From Jiangella alkaliphila (GTDB lineage: Bacteria > Actinomycetota > Actinomycetes > Jiangellales > Jiangellaceae): 64,000 bases of DNA. Position numbers and translations under genes: made by a program. Below the pieces are notes generated by a model, which had not been told where the DNA came from, did no database searches, and saw only the letters and a program-made list of their open reading frames with translations. Below are positions 24,662 to 33,546 of the stretch, piece after piece; position 1 is the first letter of the stretch, and the number at the start of each line of letters is the position of its first letter. The stretch is from NCBI RefSeq assembly GCF_900105925.1, contig NZ_LT629791.1:4186001-4250000 (forward strand). Direction: 5' to 3'.

Positions 24662-24690
24662 TTGTGAGTGGCCACCAACGCGCCTAGCGT
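24662..24690 (+). promoter_or_regulatory. promoter, apparently leaderless, for the MOSC fusion gene
   Basis: TTGTGA (24662-24667), 17 nt, TAGCGT (24685-24690), then 7 nt to the ATG at 24698. No Shine-Dalgarno sequence lies between. Transcription would begin at or next to the A of ATG. Confidence 0.6.
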
Positions 24691-24697
24691 CGGCGGC

Positions 24698-26452
24698 ATG
24701 CGGCTCCTCGGCTTCAACGCGGGCCGGATCCGCACCCAGCTGATCGACGGTGAACGGGTCCGCACCGCGTACGTGAAGGAGCCAATGCCGGAGCCGTGGG
24801 TGATCACGCCGACCGGCGCACGCGGTGACGAGGTCGCCGCGCACAGCGACCACCTGTACGCCTTCGACCGGGCGAGCTACGACCACTGGGCCGAGGAGTT
24901 GGGCGTCCCACGCGAGACCTGGACCGACGGCTGGTTCGCGGAGAACCTGACGCTCGACACGCTGGACCAGTCGGGGCTGCGGGTCGGCGACACCTTCCGC
25001 GTCGGCACCGCGGTCCTCGTGGTGACCGGCCCGCGGGTCCCGTGCTGGAAGCTCACCTGGCGGCTCGGGCAGCCGAAGACGTTCATGCGCCGGTTCCGGC
25101 TGTCCGGCCGGTCGGGCGCGTACTTCGGCGTGCTCGAGCCGGGCGTCGTGCGGCCGGGCGACCGGTTCACGCCGATCGGCCGGGACGACGGCGCTCCGAC
25201 CGTCGCGGCGCTGTCGCGACTGTGCGATTCGAGCACGCGCATCACCGCGGAGGAGCGGGGCCTGATCGACCGCGCGCTGGCGTCGGAGCACCTGAGCCCG
25301 ACCGCCCGCGGCGCGTTGACGCTGAAGGTCGCGAACCTGGAACGCGACGCGAGCGCGGCGGGCGGCGGCTGGCCCGGCTGGCGGCGCTTCGAGATCGACG
25401 ACGTCGTCGCGGAGACGGCCGAGGCGACCTCGTACCTCCTCCGGCCGGCCGACGGCGGCGAGCTGCCCGGGTTCCGGGCCGGCCAGCACGTCGTCGTCCG
25501 GCTGACCGAGCCCGGCGGGGAGCCGGTCGTGCGGACGTGGAGTCTGTCGAGCTACGAGCGCGACCCCGGCCGGTATCGGATCACGGTCAGCCGACGTCCC
25601 GGCGGACGGGGCGGCGCGGCGCTGGCGCGGGCGCCTGCCGGCAATCTGTCGGTCGAGCTGCGCGCGCCGGCGGGGGAGTTCCGCCTGGACCGTGGCACGT
25701 TCCGGCCGGTCGTGCTGGTCGCCGCCGGCATCGGGATCACGCCGATGATCGCGATGATCCAGGCCCACCTCGACCGCGACGGGCACGTGCCGCCGCTGTG
25801 GTTGCTGTACGGTGCGCCGGACCGCGACCGCACCGCCTTCCGCGGCTACCTCGACGACCTGTTCGCCCGGCACGACGACCTCCACCTGCACTACTTCCAC
25901 TCGCGGACGGGGTCGGCCGCCGGGCCGCCGGCGGGTGGCGCGACCGTCCACCACAGCCGGATCACCGCCGAGCGGGTCGTGGGCGTCCTGCGCGGCAACT
26001 ACCTCCGGACGGCGGACGGCCGGGCCGGCATCCCCTGGTTCGAGAGCGACGTCTACGTCTGCGGCTCCGCCGAGTTCACCGCATCGGTGCGCGGCGGCCT
26101 GATCGAGGCCGGCGCCAACCCCGACCTCGTCCGCGCCGAGGACTTCGCCGCGGCCGCCGCGCCGGGCCTGCCGACTCGCCGGACGGACGCGACGGTGCGG
26201 TTCGGCTCCCGCGACCTGGAGGTGACCTGGGTCGCCGAACGGGAGCGGAGCCTGCTCGAGCTCGCCGAGGACCACGGACTGGAGCTGCCCTACGACTGCC
26301 GTGCCGGCAGCTGCCGCACCTGCGAGTCGCGCCTGCTCTGCGGCGACGTCGACGGACCCGTGACGATGACGCCCGGCGGCGAGCGGCGGGTGCTGCTGTG
26401 CACGAGCTACCCGCGGTCGGACCGGGTGGAGGTCGAGCCGCCACCACCCTGA
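24698..26452 (+). CDS. MOSC domain - ferredoxin reductase - 2Fe-2S fusion protein
   Basis: 584 aa. Residues 1-200 are a YiiM-like MOSC domain with a conserved Cys in GPRVPCWKLTWRLG. Residues about 225-330 bind FAD (RTWSLSSYERDPGRYRITV). Residues 335-500 bind NAD(P)H (VVLVAAGIGITPMIAMIQ; VYVCGSAEFTASV). The last 80 residues are a plant-type 2Fe-2S domain, with cysteines in YDCRAGSCRTCESRLLCG and one near the end (LLCTSYP). Such fusions are read as electron-transfer proteins that may serve molybdenum-cofactor-linked reductions, for example of N-hydroxylated compounds. No partner gene is adjacent. Confidence 0.88.
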   Translation: MRLLGFNAGRIRTQLIDGERVRTAYVKEPMPEPWVITPTGARGDEVAAHSDHLYAFDRASYDHWAEELGVPRETWTDGWFAENLTLDTLDQSGLRVGDTFRVGTAVLVVTGPRVPCWKLTWRLGQPKTFMRRFRLSGRSGAYFGVLEPGVVRPGDRFTPIGRDDGAPTVAALSRLCDSSTRITAEERGLIDRALASEHLSPTARGALTLKVANLERDASAAGGGWPGWRRFEIDDVVAETAEATSYLLRPADGGELPGFRAGQHVVVRLTEPGGEPVVRTWSLSSYERDPGRYRITVSRRPGGRGGAALARAPAGNLSVELRAPAGEFRLDRGTFRPVVLVAAGIGITPMIAMIQAHLDRDGHVPPLWLLYGAPDRDRTAFRGYLDDLFARHDDLHLHYFHSRTGSAAGPPAGGATVHHSRITAERVVGVLRGNYLRTADGRAGIPWFESDVYVCGSAEFTASVRGGLIEAGANPDLVRAEDFAAAAAPGLPTRRTDATVRFGSRDLEVTWVAERERSLLELAEDHGLELPYDCRAGSCRTCESRLLCGDVDGPVTMTPGGERRVLLCTSYPRSDRVEVEPPPP

Positions 26453-26493
26453 CCGCGCCCGGCTCCGACGCCCGCCCGCCCGCGCCCGACCCT

Positions 26494-26554
26494 GTTGATC
26501 ATGGAGAAGGTCGGCCCTGAGCGCGATCCAGAGCCCACCTTCTCCATGATCAAC
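26494..26554. terminator. 18-bp inverted repeat between convergent genes
   Basis: Arms 26494-26511 and 26537-26554 are perfectly complementary over 18 bp, with a 25-nt loop. It lies between the ends of the MOSC fusion gene and the PucR gene and can serve both as terminator. The arms contain TGATCATGG, close to the TGATCA ends of the mobile elements elsewhere in the window. Confidence 0.6.
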
Positions 26555-26570
26555 TCGAAGGGGCGCGCGG

Positions 26571-28103
26571 TCAGTGGCGGCTGGCGCCGAGCAGCCGCAC
26601 CCGGCAGGCCAGCTCGACGGAGAACCGGGTGTCCGGGTCGTCGAGGTCGAGCTGCAGCACCTCGCGGATGCGCTTGAGCCGGTAGCCGACGGCGTTGGGG
26701 TGCAGGTTCAGCTCGCGGGCCGCCTGCGCGAGCGAGTTGCGGTGGGAGAGGTACGACAGCAGCGTCCGGACCGCCGTCGCCGAGCGCTCCGGGCCGAGCG
26801 CGTCGAGCGGCGCCAGGATGTCGCCCAGCAGGTTGCGGCTGATCGGCGACGCGTACAGGTCCAGCAGCACGCGGCGCAGGCCGGTCACGTCGGTGAGCTC
26901 GACGTCGCCCGGCCGGCCCGCGGCGACGGCCGACTCCGCCGCGATGCGCGCCTCGGCAGCCGATTGACGCAGCCCGGCGGCGCCGAGCTGCGGGGTGCCG
27001 AGGCCCAGCGTGTAGGCCCAGTCCGGCCCGGCCAGCGTGCCGGCGTGCCGCTGGATCCGGGTGGCGACCTCGCGCAGCCGGCGCTGGTGGTCGCCGGCGC
27101 CGTGCGACTCGGTGCTGACGATCAGCAGGTCGTCCTGGATGAACGCGATGTGCCACATCTCCTCGCGTGCGGCCACCAGCTCCAGCGCGAACAGCTCGAG
27201 CGCGGGCTCGACGCTGCGGGGCGGGCGCGCGTCGGGGTCGGTCAGGCCGGTCGGCTTGAGCCACCCGACGACGTGGGAGAGCTGCAGCGGGAACCCCAGC
27301 TGGGCCGCCTGCCCGACGAACCCGTCCACCCGGGCGGACTCCGCCAGGACGAGCTCCACGATCAGGTCGGCGCGCGACCGGGTCGGCGCGAACCGGTCGC
27401 GCACATGCCGCTGCGCCACCCGCGAGGCCAGCGACGCCACCACCGGCCCGACGAGGGCGGTCGCCCCGTCCGGCGCAGCCCCCTCCGGCGCCACGCCGTC
27501 CGGCGCAGCCACGCCGGACGGTGCCGCGGCCACCAGCCGGCCGATCGGCACCTCGCCGACGCACACGGCGTCGTTGTCGGCCCAGGTCACGGCCGGGTCG
27601 TCGACGAGGGAGAACGGCACGCCGAGCGCCTGGCTCGCGGCCAGCAGGACGTCGTCGACCGACGCGTCAGCAAGGCCCGCCGCCGCCGTCGCCCGCTCGA
27701 TCGCGTACGCGGCGCGGGTCATCGTCTCCGACGCACCGCCGGACAGCAGCCGGTCGATCGCGACGGCCAGGTCGGACAGCTTCGCCGCCGGCGCCGACAG
27801 GACGGCGACGCCGCCGCGCTCGGCCAGCGAGACCGCCGTCTCGGCGAGCGTGAGGTCGGTCGTGAAGACCAGGCCGGCCACCCCGCGCGCGCTCGCCCGC
27901 CGCAGCGCGACGTCCACCAGGTACGGCGCCGGGTTCTCGTGCGCCGGCACGATGGCGAGCGTGCCGGCCTCCAGCGCGTCGAGCCCGCCGAGCTCGGCGA
28001 TGTCCACGCGCTCGACGCGGGCGCCCGTGACGGGCCCGGCGATCGGGTGCAGCCCGAGCCGGTCGGCGTGAGCGAGGAGGTCGGCCACGGACCACTGTGC
28101 CAT
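26571..28103 (-). CDS. PucR-family transcriptional regulator
   Basis: 510 aa. An N-terminal purine-catabolism regulator-like domain (WSVADLLAHADRLGL through about residue 130) is followed by a linker with a low-complexity AAPDG repeat, a GGDEF-like/CdaR middle, and the C-terminal PucR helix-turn-helix (TLLSYLSHRNSLAQAARELN; LHPNAVGYRLKRIREVL). ATG at 28103; an upstream in-frame start at 28115 is possible. It is divergent from the DUF917/HyuA/ABC operon with 73 bp between starts, so it very likely controls that operon in response to its substrate. Confidence 0.88.
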   Translation of the reverse strand: MAQWSVADLLAHADRLGLHPIAGPVTGARVERVDIAELGGLDALEAGTLAIVPAHENPAPYLVDVALRRASARGVAGLVFTTDLTLAETAVSLAERGGVAVLSAPAAKLSDLAVAIDRLLSGGASETMTRAAYAIERATAAAGLADASVDDVLLAASQALGVPFSLVDDPAVTWADNDAVCVGEVPIGRLVAAAPSGVAAPDGVAPEGAAPDGATALVGPVVASLASRVAQRHVRDRFAPTRSRADLIVELVLAESARVDGFVGQAAQLGFPLQLSHVVGWLKPTGLTDPDARPPRSVEPALELFALELVAAREEMWHIAFIQDDLLIVSTESHGAGDHQRRLREVATRIQRHAGTLAGPDWAYTLGLGTPQLGAAGLRQSAAEARIAAESAVAAGRPGDVELTDVTGLRRVLLDLYASPISRNLLGDILAPLDALGPERSATAVRTLLSYLSHRNSLAQAARELNLHPNAVGYRLKRIREVLQLDLDDPDTRFSVELACRVRLLGASRH

Positions 28104-28141
28104 GAGCACAATCATGCCGGATTCTCTGGGCGATCAACACA

Positions 28142-28170
28142 TTGCGGCTCACTCACGTGCCCCCTAGCGT
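28142..28170 (+). promoter_or_regulatory. promoter, apparently leaderless, for the DUF917 operon
   Basis: TTGCGG (28142-28147), 17 nt, TAGCGT (28165-28170), then 6 nt to the ATG at 28177 with no Shine-Dalgarno sequence. Same arrangement as at 24662-24690. Confidence 0.6.
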
Positions 28171-28176
28171 CGGCAC

Positions 28177-29283
28177 ATGGTCACCCCCACGTCCGTCGCA
28201 CCGCCTCGTGAGGCGCTCGCGGTGGTCTCCGCAGCCGACGTCTCCGCGCTGGCCGCCGGCGCCGCCATCTTCGGCACCGGCGGGGGCGGCGCGGTGCAGA
28301 CCGCCCAGCTCGCCGCCGAGCACGCGCTCCAGCGGCACGGCCCGGTCCCGCTGCTCTCGCTGGACGACCTCACAGCCGACGACGCCGTCATCATGATGTC
28401 CGGCATCGGCGCGCCCACCGTGGGCATCGAGATGCTGTCGTCGGCGACGCAGGTCGAGGCGATCATGCGCGAGGCCGAGGTCGTGGCGGGCCGCCCGATC
28501 ACCGCGCTCATGCCGGCGGAGATCGGCGGCAGCAACGGCGTCAGCCCGATCGGCTGGGCCGCACGCCTCGGGCTCAAGGTGCTCGACGCCGACGGCATGG
28601 GCCGCGCGTTCCCGGAGGCGACGATGATCGCGCCGAACGTCGTCGGCGTGCCCTGCGACTTCTCGGTGATGGGCGACGTCATCGGCAACGTCGTCGTGCT
28701 CCGGACCGTCGACCTGCGCTGGCTGGAACGCCACGCAAGGGCCATCACGGTGTCCAGCGGCGGGGTCTGCCTCGGCGCCCACTACCTGCTCACCGCCGAG
28801 ACGGCGCCGGGCGCGGTCATCGCGGGCACCGTCAGCCGCGCCGTCGCGGTCGGCCGGGCGCTGCTCGCCGCGACCGAGCCGGTCGCCGCCGTCGCCGCCG
28901 AGTTGGCCGCCGCGGTGCTGCTCACCGGCAAGGTCGTCGACGTCGCCCGCCGCACCGAGGGCGGCTTCGTCCGCGGCTCGGTCACCATCGCCGGCACCGG
29001 CGCCGACCGCGGCCGGCTGCAACGCATCGAACTGCAGAACGAGAACCTCGTCGTGCTCGAGGACGGCGAGGTGCTGGTGAGCGTGCCCGACCTCGTCACG
29101 ATCGTCGACGCCGAGACCGGCCACGCGATCTCGACCGAGCTGCTCGCCTTCGGCCAGCGCGTCGCGGTGCTGGCCTGGGCCTGCGACCCGCTCTGGCGGA
29201 CACCGCGCGGACTCGAGCTGGCCGGGCCGCGCGCGTTCGGCTACGACCTGCCGTACGTGCCGTTCGAGGGCGGCCCGCGGTGA
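28177..29283 (+). CDS. DUF917 family protein
   Basis: 368 aa. The IFGTGGGGAVQTAQ loop near residue 35, the MPAEIGGSNGV segment and the C-terminal LVTIVDAETGHAISTELL are the family's hallmarks. Members (including the S-methyl thiohydantoin desulfurase group) are nearly always beside hydantoinase/oxoprolinase genes, as here. First gene of an eight-kb operon; its TGA overlaps the GTG of hyuA. It probably acts together with the HyuA protein on a cyclic amide or hydantoin-like substrate. Confidence 0.88.
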   Translation: MVTPTSVAPPREALAVVSAADVSALAAGAAIFGTGGGGAVQTAQLAAEHALQRHGPVPLLSLDDLTADDAVIMMSGIGAPTVGIEMLSSATQVEAIMREAEVVAGRPITALMPAEIGGSNGVSPIGWAARLGLKVLDADGMGRAFPEATMIAPNVVGVPCDFSVMGDVIGNVVVLRTVDLRWLERHARAITVSSGGVCLGAHYLLTAETAPGAVIAGTVSRAVAVGRALLAATEPVAAVAAELAAAVLLTGKVVDVARRTEGGFVRGSVTIAGTGADRGRLQRIELQNENLVVLEDGEVLVSVPDLVTIVDAETGHAISTELLAFGQRVAVLAWACDPLWRTPRGLELAGPRAFGYDLPYVPFEGGPR

Positions 29284-30860
29284 CGGCGGCCCGGGACCTG
29301 TCGGTCGGGGTCGACGTCGGCGGCACGAACACCGACGCCGTCGTGCTCGACGGCGCCGGCACCGTGCTGGCCAGCACGAAGCAGCCGACCACCCCGGACG
29401 TCACGGGCGGCATCCGGCACGGCATCGCGCACGTGCTGGACCGGCTCGGCGACGACCGCGCCCGGGTGTCGCGGGTGATGCTCGGCACGACGCACGCGAC
29501 GAACGCGATCGTCAGCCGCCGCGGCCTCGAACGCGTCGCCGTCATCCGCCTCGGCGCGCCGGCGGCGACCGAGTACCCGCCGGTCACGGGCTGGCCGGAC
29601 GACCTCACCGCGGCCGGGATCGCCGGCACCGCCATGGTGCGTGGCGGGCACATGGTCGACGGCGCCCCGATCGCGCCGCTCGACCGCGACGGCATCCTCC
29701 GCTTCCTCGACGGCCTCGGCGCGTTCGACGCCGTCGCCGTCACCGGGATCTTCGCGCCCTCGTACCCCGAGCAGGAGCAGGAGGTCGCCGCCCTGCTGCG
29801 CGACCGGCTCGGCCCCGACGTCCGGGTGTTCCTCAGCCAGGACATCGGCCCGGCCGGGCTGCTGGAGCGCGAGAACGCGACCGTGCTGAACGCCGCGCTG
29901 CACGGCATCGCGCGCGGCGTGACACGGGCGCTGCGCACCGTCGTCGACGAGCAGGGACTCGACGCGGTGACGTACTTCGCGCAGAACGACGGCACGCTGA
30001 TGTCGCTCGACTACGCCGTGCAGTACCCGGTGCTCACGATCGGGTCCGGCCCGGCGAACTCCATCCGCGGCGCCGCCTTCCTGTCCGGTGCGGACGAGGC
30101 GATCGTCGTCGACGTCGGCGGCACCACGTCCGACCTCGGCGTGCTCCTGAACGGGTTCCCGCGCGAGTCGACGCTGCCGCGCGAGATCGGCGGCGTCCGC
30201 ACGAACTTCCGCATGCCCGACATCCTGAGCCTGGGCATCGGCGGCGGCACCACCGTCGACCTCGCCACCGGCGCCGTCGGACCCGGCTCGGTCGGCTACA
30301 GCATCGAGCGGGAGGCGCTGCTGTTCGGCGGCGCGACGCCGACGCTGACCGACGCCGCGGCGCTGGAGGGCGCGTCGATCGACGGCCGGACGCTGCCGAG
30401 CCTGCCCGGCGCGGACAAGACGGCGCTGCGCCGGGCGCTCGACCACGCCCGCGAACGGCTCGAGGTGGCGGTCGAGCGGCTGTCGCTCGGCCGGGCCGAC
30501 CTGCCCCTGGTCGTCGTCGGCGGGGCCGGCTTCCTGGTGCCGGACGGGCTGCCCGGGGCCGGGGCGATCGTCCGGCCCGGCCACGGCGACGTCGCCAATG
30601 CCGTGGGCGCGGCCATCTCGCTCGCGGGCGGCCGCGCCGATCAGCTCAGCGACGTCGAGGACCGCGACGCCGCTCTCGACACCGCCTCCAAGGCGGCGAT
30701 CGAACGAGCCATCCAGGCCGGGGCCGACCCGCTGCGGGTCGACGTCGTCGACGTCGTCGAGACCCCGATCTCCTACACCACACGGCCCACCGTGCGGGTC
30801 TCCGTGAAGGCCGCTGGGCCACTCGCGGACCTGCGCGCGACGGCCGCCTCACGCACCTGA
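29280..30860 (+). CDS. hydantoinase/oxoprolinase family protein, HyuA subunit
   Basis: 526 aa. LSVGVDVGGTNTDAVVLDGA is the first phosphate-binding motif of the actin-like ATPase fold; VMLGTTHATNAIVSRRGLERV and IVVDVGGTTSDLGVL are further family motifs. The size fits the short HyuA-only form paired with DUF917, not the long fused oxoprolinase. No hyuB gene is in the operon, so ring opening would depend on HyuA with DUF917 alone. GTG start coupled to the previous gene. Confidence 0.9.
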   Translation: MTAARDLSVGVDVGGTNTDAVVLDGAGTVLASTKQPTTPDVTGGIRHGIAHVLDRLGDDRARVSRVMLGTTHATNAIVSRRGLERVAVIRLGAPAATEYPPVTGWPDDLTAAGIAGTAMVRGGHMVDGAPIAPLDRDGILRFLDGLGAFDAVAVTGIFAPSYPEQEQEVAALLRDRLGPDVRVFLSQDIGPAGLLERENATVLNAALHGIARGVTRALRTVVDEQGLDAVTYFAQNDGTLMSLDYAVQYPVLTIGSGPANSIRGAAFLSGADEAIVVDVGGTTSDLGVLLNGFPRESTLPREIGGVRTNFRMPDILSLGIGGGTTVDLATGAVGPGSVGYSIEREALLFGGATPTLTDAAALEGASIDGRTLPSLPGADKTALRRALDHARERLEVAVERLSLGRADLPLVVVGGAGFLVPDGLPGAGAIVRPGHGDVANAVGAAISLAGGRADQLSDVEDRDAALDTASKAAIERAIQAGADPLRVDVVDVVETPISYTTRPTVRVSVKAAGPLADLRATAASRT

Positions 30861-30868
30861 GGAGAGAG

Positions 30869-32461
30869 ATGAGACGCAGCACCACATCGGTGACCACGGT
30901 CATCCTCGCGATCACACTGGCCGTCGCGCTGGCCGCCTGTTCCGGCGCCGGCGACGACGGCGACGAGGCCAGCACGGACGTGGTCTCCGGCGGCACGTTC
31001 GTCAAGTCCATCGCCGGCGACCCGGGCGACCTGAACCCGATGCAGGCGGTCACGTTCGACACCTGGGAGGTCATCGGGATGGCCTACGAGGCGCTGGTGT
31101 ACGTCAACCCCGACGGCGAGCTCGAGCCGTGGCTCGCCGAGGAGTGGACGGAGACCGGCACCGAGGTCGTCTTCACCCTGAAGGACGGCATCACCTGCGC
31201 CGACGGCACGCCGTTCACGGCCGAGACCGCGGCGGCGAACCTCGCCTACAACACCGACCCGGCCAACGCGACCTTCTACTACGGCTCGCAGGTCACCGAG
31301 GCGGTCACCGCGACCGCCGACGGCAACACGCTGACCGTCACCAGCGCCGCCAACGACCCGTTCCTCGTCGCCAACGTCGGCACGATCCTCATGGTGTGCG
31401 ACACCGGACTGACCGACCCCACGGCGCTGTCCGAGACCACGGACGGCACCGGCCTGTTCCCGCTCACCGAGGCCGAGCCTGGCGCGTCGTACCGGTTCAC
31501 CAGGCGCGACGACTACACCTGGGGGCCTGACGGCGTCACCAGCGACACCGAGGGCCAGCCCGACGCCGTCGAGCTGCGGGTCATCGGCGACGAGTCGACG
31601 GCGGCCAACCTGCTGCTCTCGGGCGAGATCAACGCGTCCAGCATCAGCGGCGCCGACCGGGTCCGCGTCGACGCCGCCGGGCTCGAGTTCGCCGGCGTCC
31701 GCAACCCGGTCGGCGAGATCATGTTCAACGAGCGCGCCGACCGCGCCGTCGCCGACCCGCTGGTCAGAGAGGCGCTGGCCACCGCGATCGACCGCGACGA
31801 GGTGGGCACCGTCATCGCCGACGGCGAGGCGATCCCGTCGGTGTCGCTGGTCGTGCGCAACCCGCTGCTCTGCGTGCCGGACGAGGCGGGCTGGACGCTG
31901 CCCGAGACCAGCCTGGAACGGGCCGGCGAGCTGCTCGACCAGGCCGGCTGGGCGCTCGCGGAGGACAGGCTGCGGTACAAGGACGGTGAGCCGCTCACCG
32001 TCAAGTTCATCTACGACGCGCCGACCCCGACGCACGCACCCGCCGCGGAGCTGGTCAAGCAGACCTGGGACCAGCTGGGCGTCACGACCGAGCTGTCGGC
32101 GAACGACGCCGCCGCGTGGTCCGAGCAGCTCTACCAGACCTTCGACTGGGACACCGGCTGGGTGCAGGTGGCGCCCGGCGGGCCGGTGGTGCTGTCGACC
32201 TTCTTCGCCGGCGCGACGCCCGACGAGGGCGGCCTCAACTTCATGTTCGTCGACAACCCCGAGTACGAGGCGCTCGTCGCCCAGGCGAAGGAGGCGAGCC
32301 CGGAGCAGACCTGTGACCTGTGGCAGCAGGCGGAGGCGGAGCTGATCGAGCGGTTCGACGTGTTCCCGGTCGCCGACAACATCCTCCCGACGTACATGAG
32401 CGGGGCGACGTTCGAGATGCCGAACTTCATCATGCCGACGACCATCCGGATGCTGGGCTGA
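30869..32461 (+). CDS. ABC transporter substrate-binding lipoprotein, family 5 (oligopeptide type)
   Basis: 530 aa. The signal peptide ends in a lipobox (VALAAC, Cys about residue 24), so the protein is anchored outside the membrane. The body fits SBP_bac_5: GDPGDLNPMQAVTFDTWEV, EPWLAEEWTETGTEVVFTLK with DGITCADGTPFTAE, and EALATAIDRDEVG. It binds peptides, nickel complexes or other modest-sized ligands. The operon suggests the ligand is the compound processed by HyuA/DUF917. RBS GGAGAG precedes the ATG, 8 bp after hyuA. Confidence 0.92.
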   Translation: MRRSTTSVTTVILAITLAVALAACSGAGDDGDEASTDVVSGGTFVKSIAGDPGDLNPMQAVTFDTWEVIGMAYEALVYVNPDGELEPWLAEEWTETGTEVVFTLKDGITCADGTPFTAETAAANLAYNTDPANATFYYGSQVTEAVTATADGNTLTVTSAANDPFLVANVGTILMVCDTGLTDPTALSETTDGTGLFPLTEAEPGASYRFTRRDDYTWGPDGVTSDTEGQPDAVELRVIGDESTAANLLLSGEINASSISGADRVRVDAAGLEFAGVRNPVGEIMFNERADRAVADPLVREALATAIDRDEVGTVIADGEAIPSVSLVVRNPLLCVPDEAGWTLPETSLERAGELLDQAGWALAEDRLRYKDGEPLTVKFIYDAPTPTHAPAAELVKQTWDQLGVTTELSANDAAAWSEQLYQTFDWDTGWVQVAPGGPVVLSTFFAGATPDEGGLNFMFVDNPEYEALVAQAKEASPEQTCDLWQQAEAELIERFDVFPVADNILPTYMSGATFEMPNFIMPTTIRMLG

Positions 32462-32464
32462 CAG

Positions 32465-33544
32465 GTGGTTGACAGCCGACCGCGAGGTCTGACGTCAGTC
32501 CCGAATGGGGCAGCCGTATCCCCGCTCGCGCGGCCCGCGACCGACGGCGGAACACCGCCGCCGGCGCGGCCGCGCGACCGCCGCGACTGGCCGATGCTGT
32601 CGCCGCGGCTCGCCTTCCTGCTGCGCCGGCTGGGACGGCTCGCCGTGTCGCTCGCGGTCGTGGTGGTGGCGACGTTCCTCATCGTCCACCTCGTGCCGGG
32701 GGACCCGGTCCGGGCGGCGCTCGGGCCGAGCGCGACGCCTGAGCTGGTCGCGGCGACGCGCGCCGAGCTGGGGCTGGACCAGCCGCTGCTGCAGCAGTTC
32801 ACCGACTATGTCGCCGGGCTGCTGCGCGGCGACTTCGGCGTCTCCATCCGCACCCAGCGCCCGGTCGGCGAGACGATCGCGCAGCGGTTCCCCAGCACGC
32901 TGACGCTCGCGGTGCTGGCGTTCGTCGTCACCGTCGTCGGCGCGCTGCCGATCGGCGTCGCCGCGGCGATCTCGGCGCGGTCGGGCCGGCACGGGGTCGT
33001 CGACGGCGTCGTGTCGAGCGTGCTCGGCATGCTGATCGCGATCCCCAGCTTCCTGCTCGCCGTCGGGATGATCGCGGTGTTCAGCGTCTCGCTGGGGCTG
33101 CTGCCCGTCGCCGGCTGGGGGGATCCGCAGCATCTGGTCCTGCCGGTGCTCACGCTGGCGCTCGGGCCGATGGCGTACCTGGCGCGGATCGTGCAGGTCG
33201 AGATGTTCACCGTCCTCGACTCCACCTACATGACGACGGCGCGCAGCAAGCGGCTGCCCGCCCGGCTGGTGTACCTGCGGCACGCGCTGCCGAACATCGT
33301 CACCGCCTCGCTGACCGTCGGCGGCCTCATCCTCAGCGGGCTGACGGCCGCGACCGTCCTGGTCGAGATGGTCTTCGCCATCCCGGGGCTGGGCGAGGTG
33401 ACCGTCGCGGCGGTCGGCGGCAAGGACTACCCGATGATCCAGGGCGTCGTGCTCGTGTACGCCCTCACGGTGCTCGGCGTGAACCTCGTCGTCGACCTGA
33501 TCCTCATCACCGTGGACCCCCGTTCCTCGATCGCGGAAGGGTGA
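32465..33544 (+). CDS. ABC transporter permease (DppB type)
   Basis: 359 aa from GTG. After a 43-residue polar lead, RRLGRLAVSLAVVVVATFLI begins six membrane helices; HLVPGDPVRAALGP is the family signature after helix 1, and the permease-ATPase coupling region near residue 260-280 is TTARSKRLPARLVYLRHALP. A start at ATG 32594 (MLSPRLAFLLRRLG) would remove the polar lead and give a more usual length. Forms the import channel with the next gene's permease half. Confidence 0.9.
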   Translation: MVDSRPRGLTSVPNGAAVSPLARPATDGGTPPPARPRDRRDWPMLSPRLAFLLRRLGRLAVSLAVVVVATFLIVHLVPGDPVRAALGPSATPELVAATRAELGLDQPLLQQFTDYVAGLLRGDFGVSIRTQRPVGETIAQRFPSTLTLAVLAFVVTVVGALPIGVAAAISARSGRHGVVDGVVSSVLGMLIAIPSFLLAVGMIAVFSVSLGLLPVAGWGDPQHLVLPVLTLALGPMAYLARIVQVEMFTVLDSTYMTTARSKRLPARLVYLRHALPNIVTASLTVGGLILSGLTAATVLVEMVFAIPGLGEVTVAAVGGKDYPMIQGVVLVYALTVLGVNLVVDLILITVDPRSSIAEG

Positions 33545-33546
33545 CC

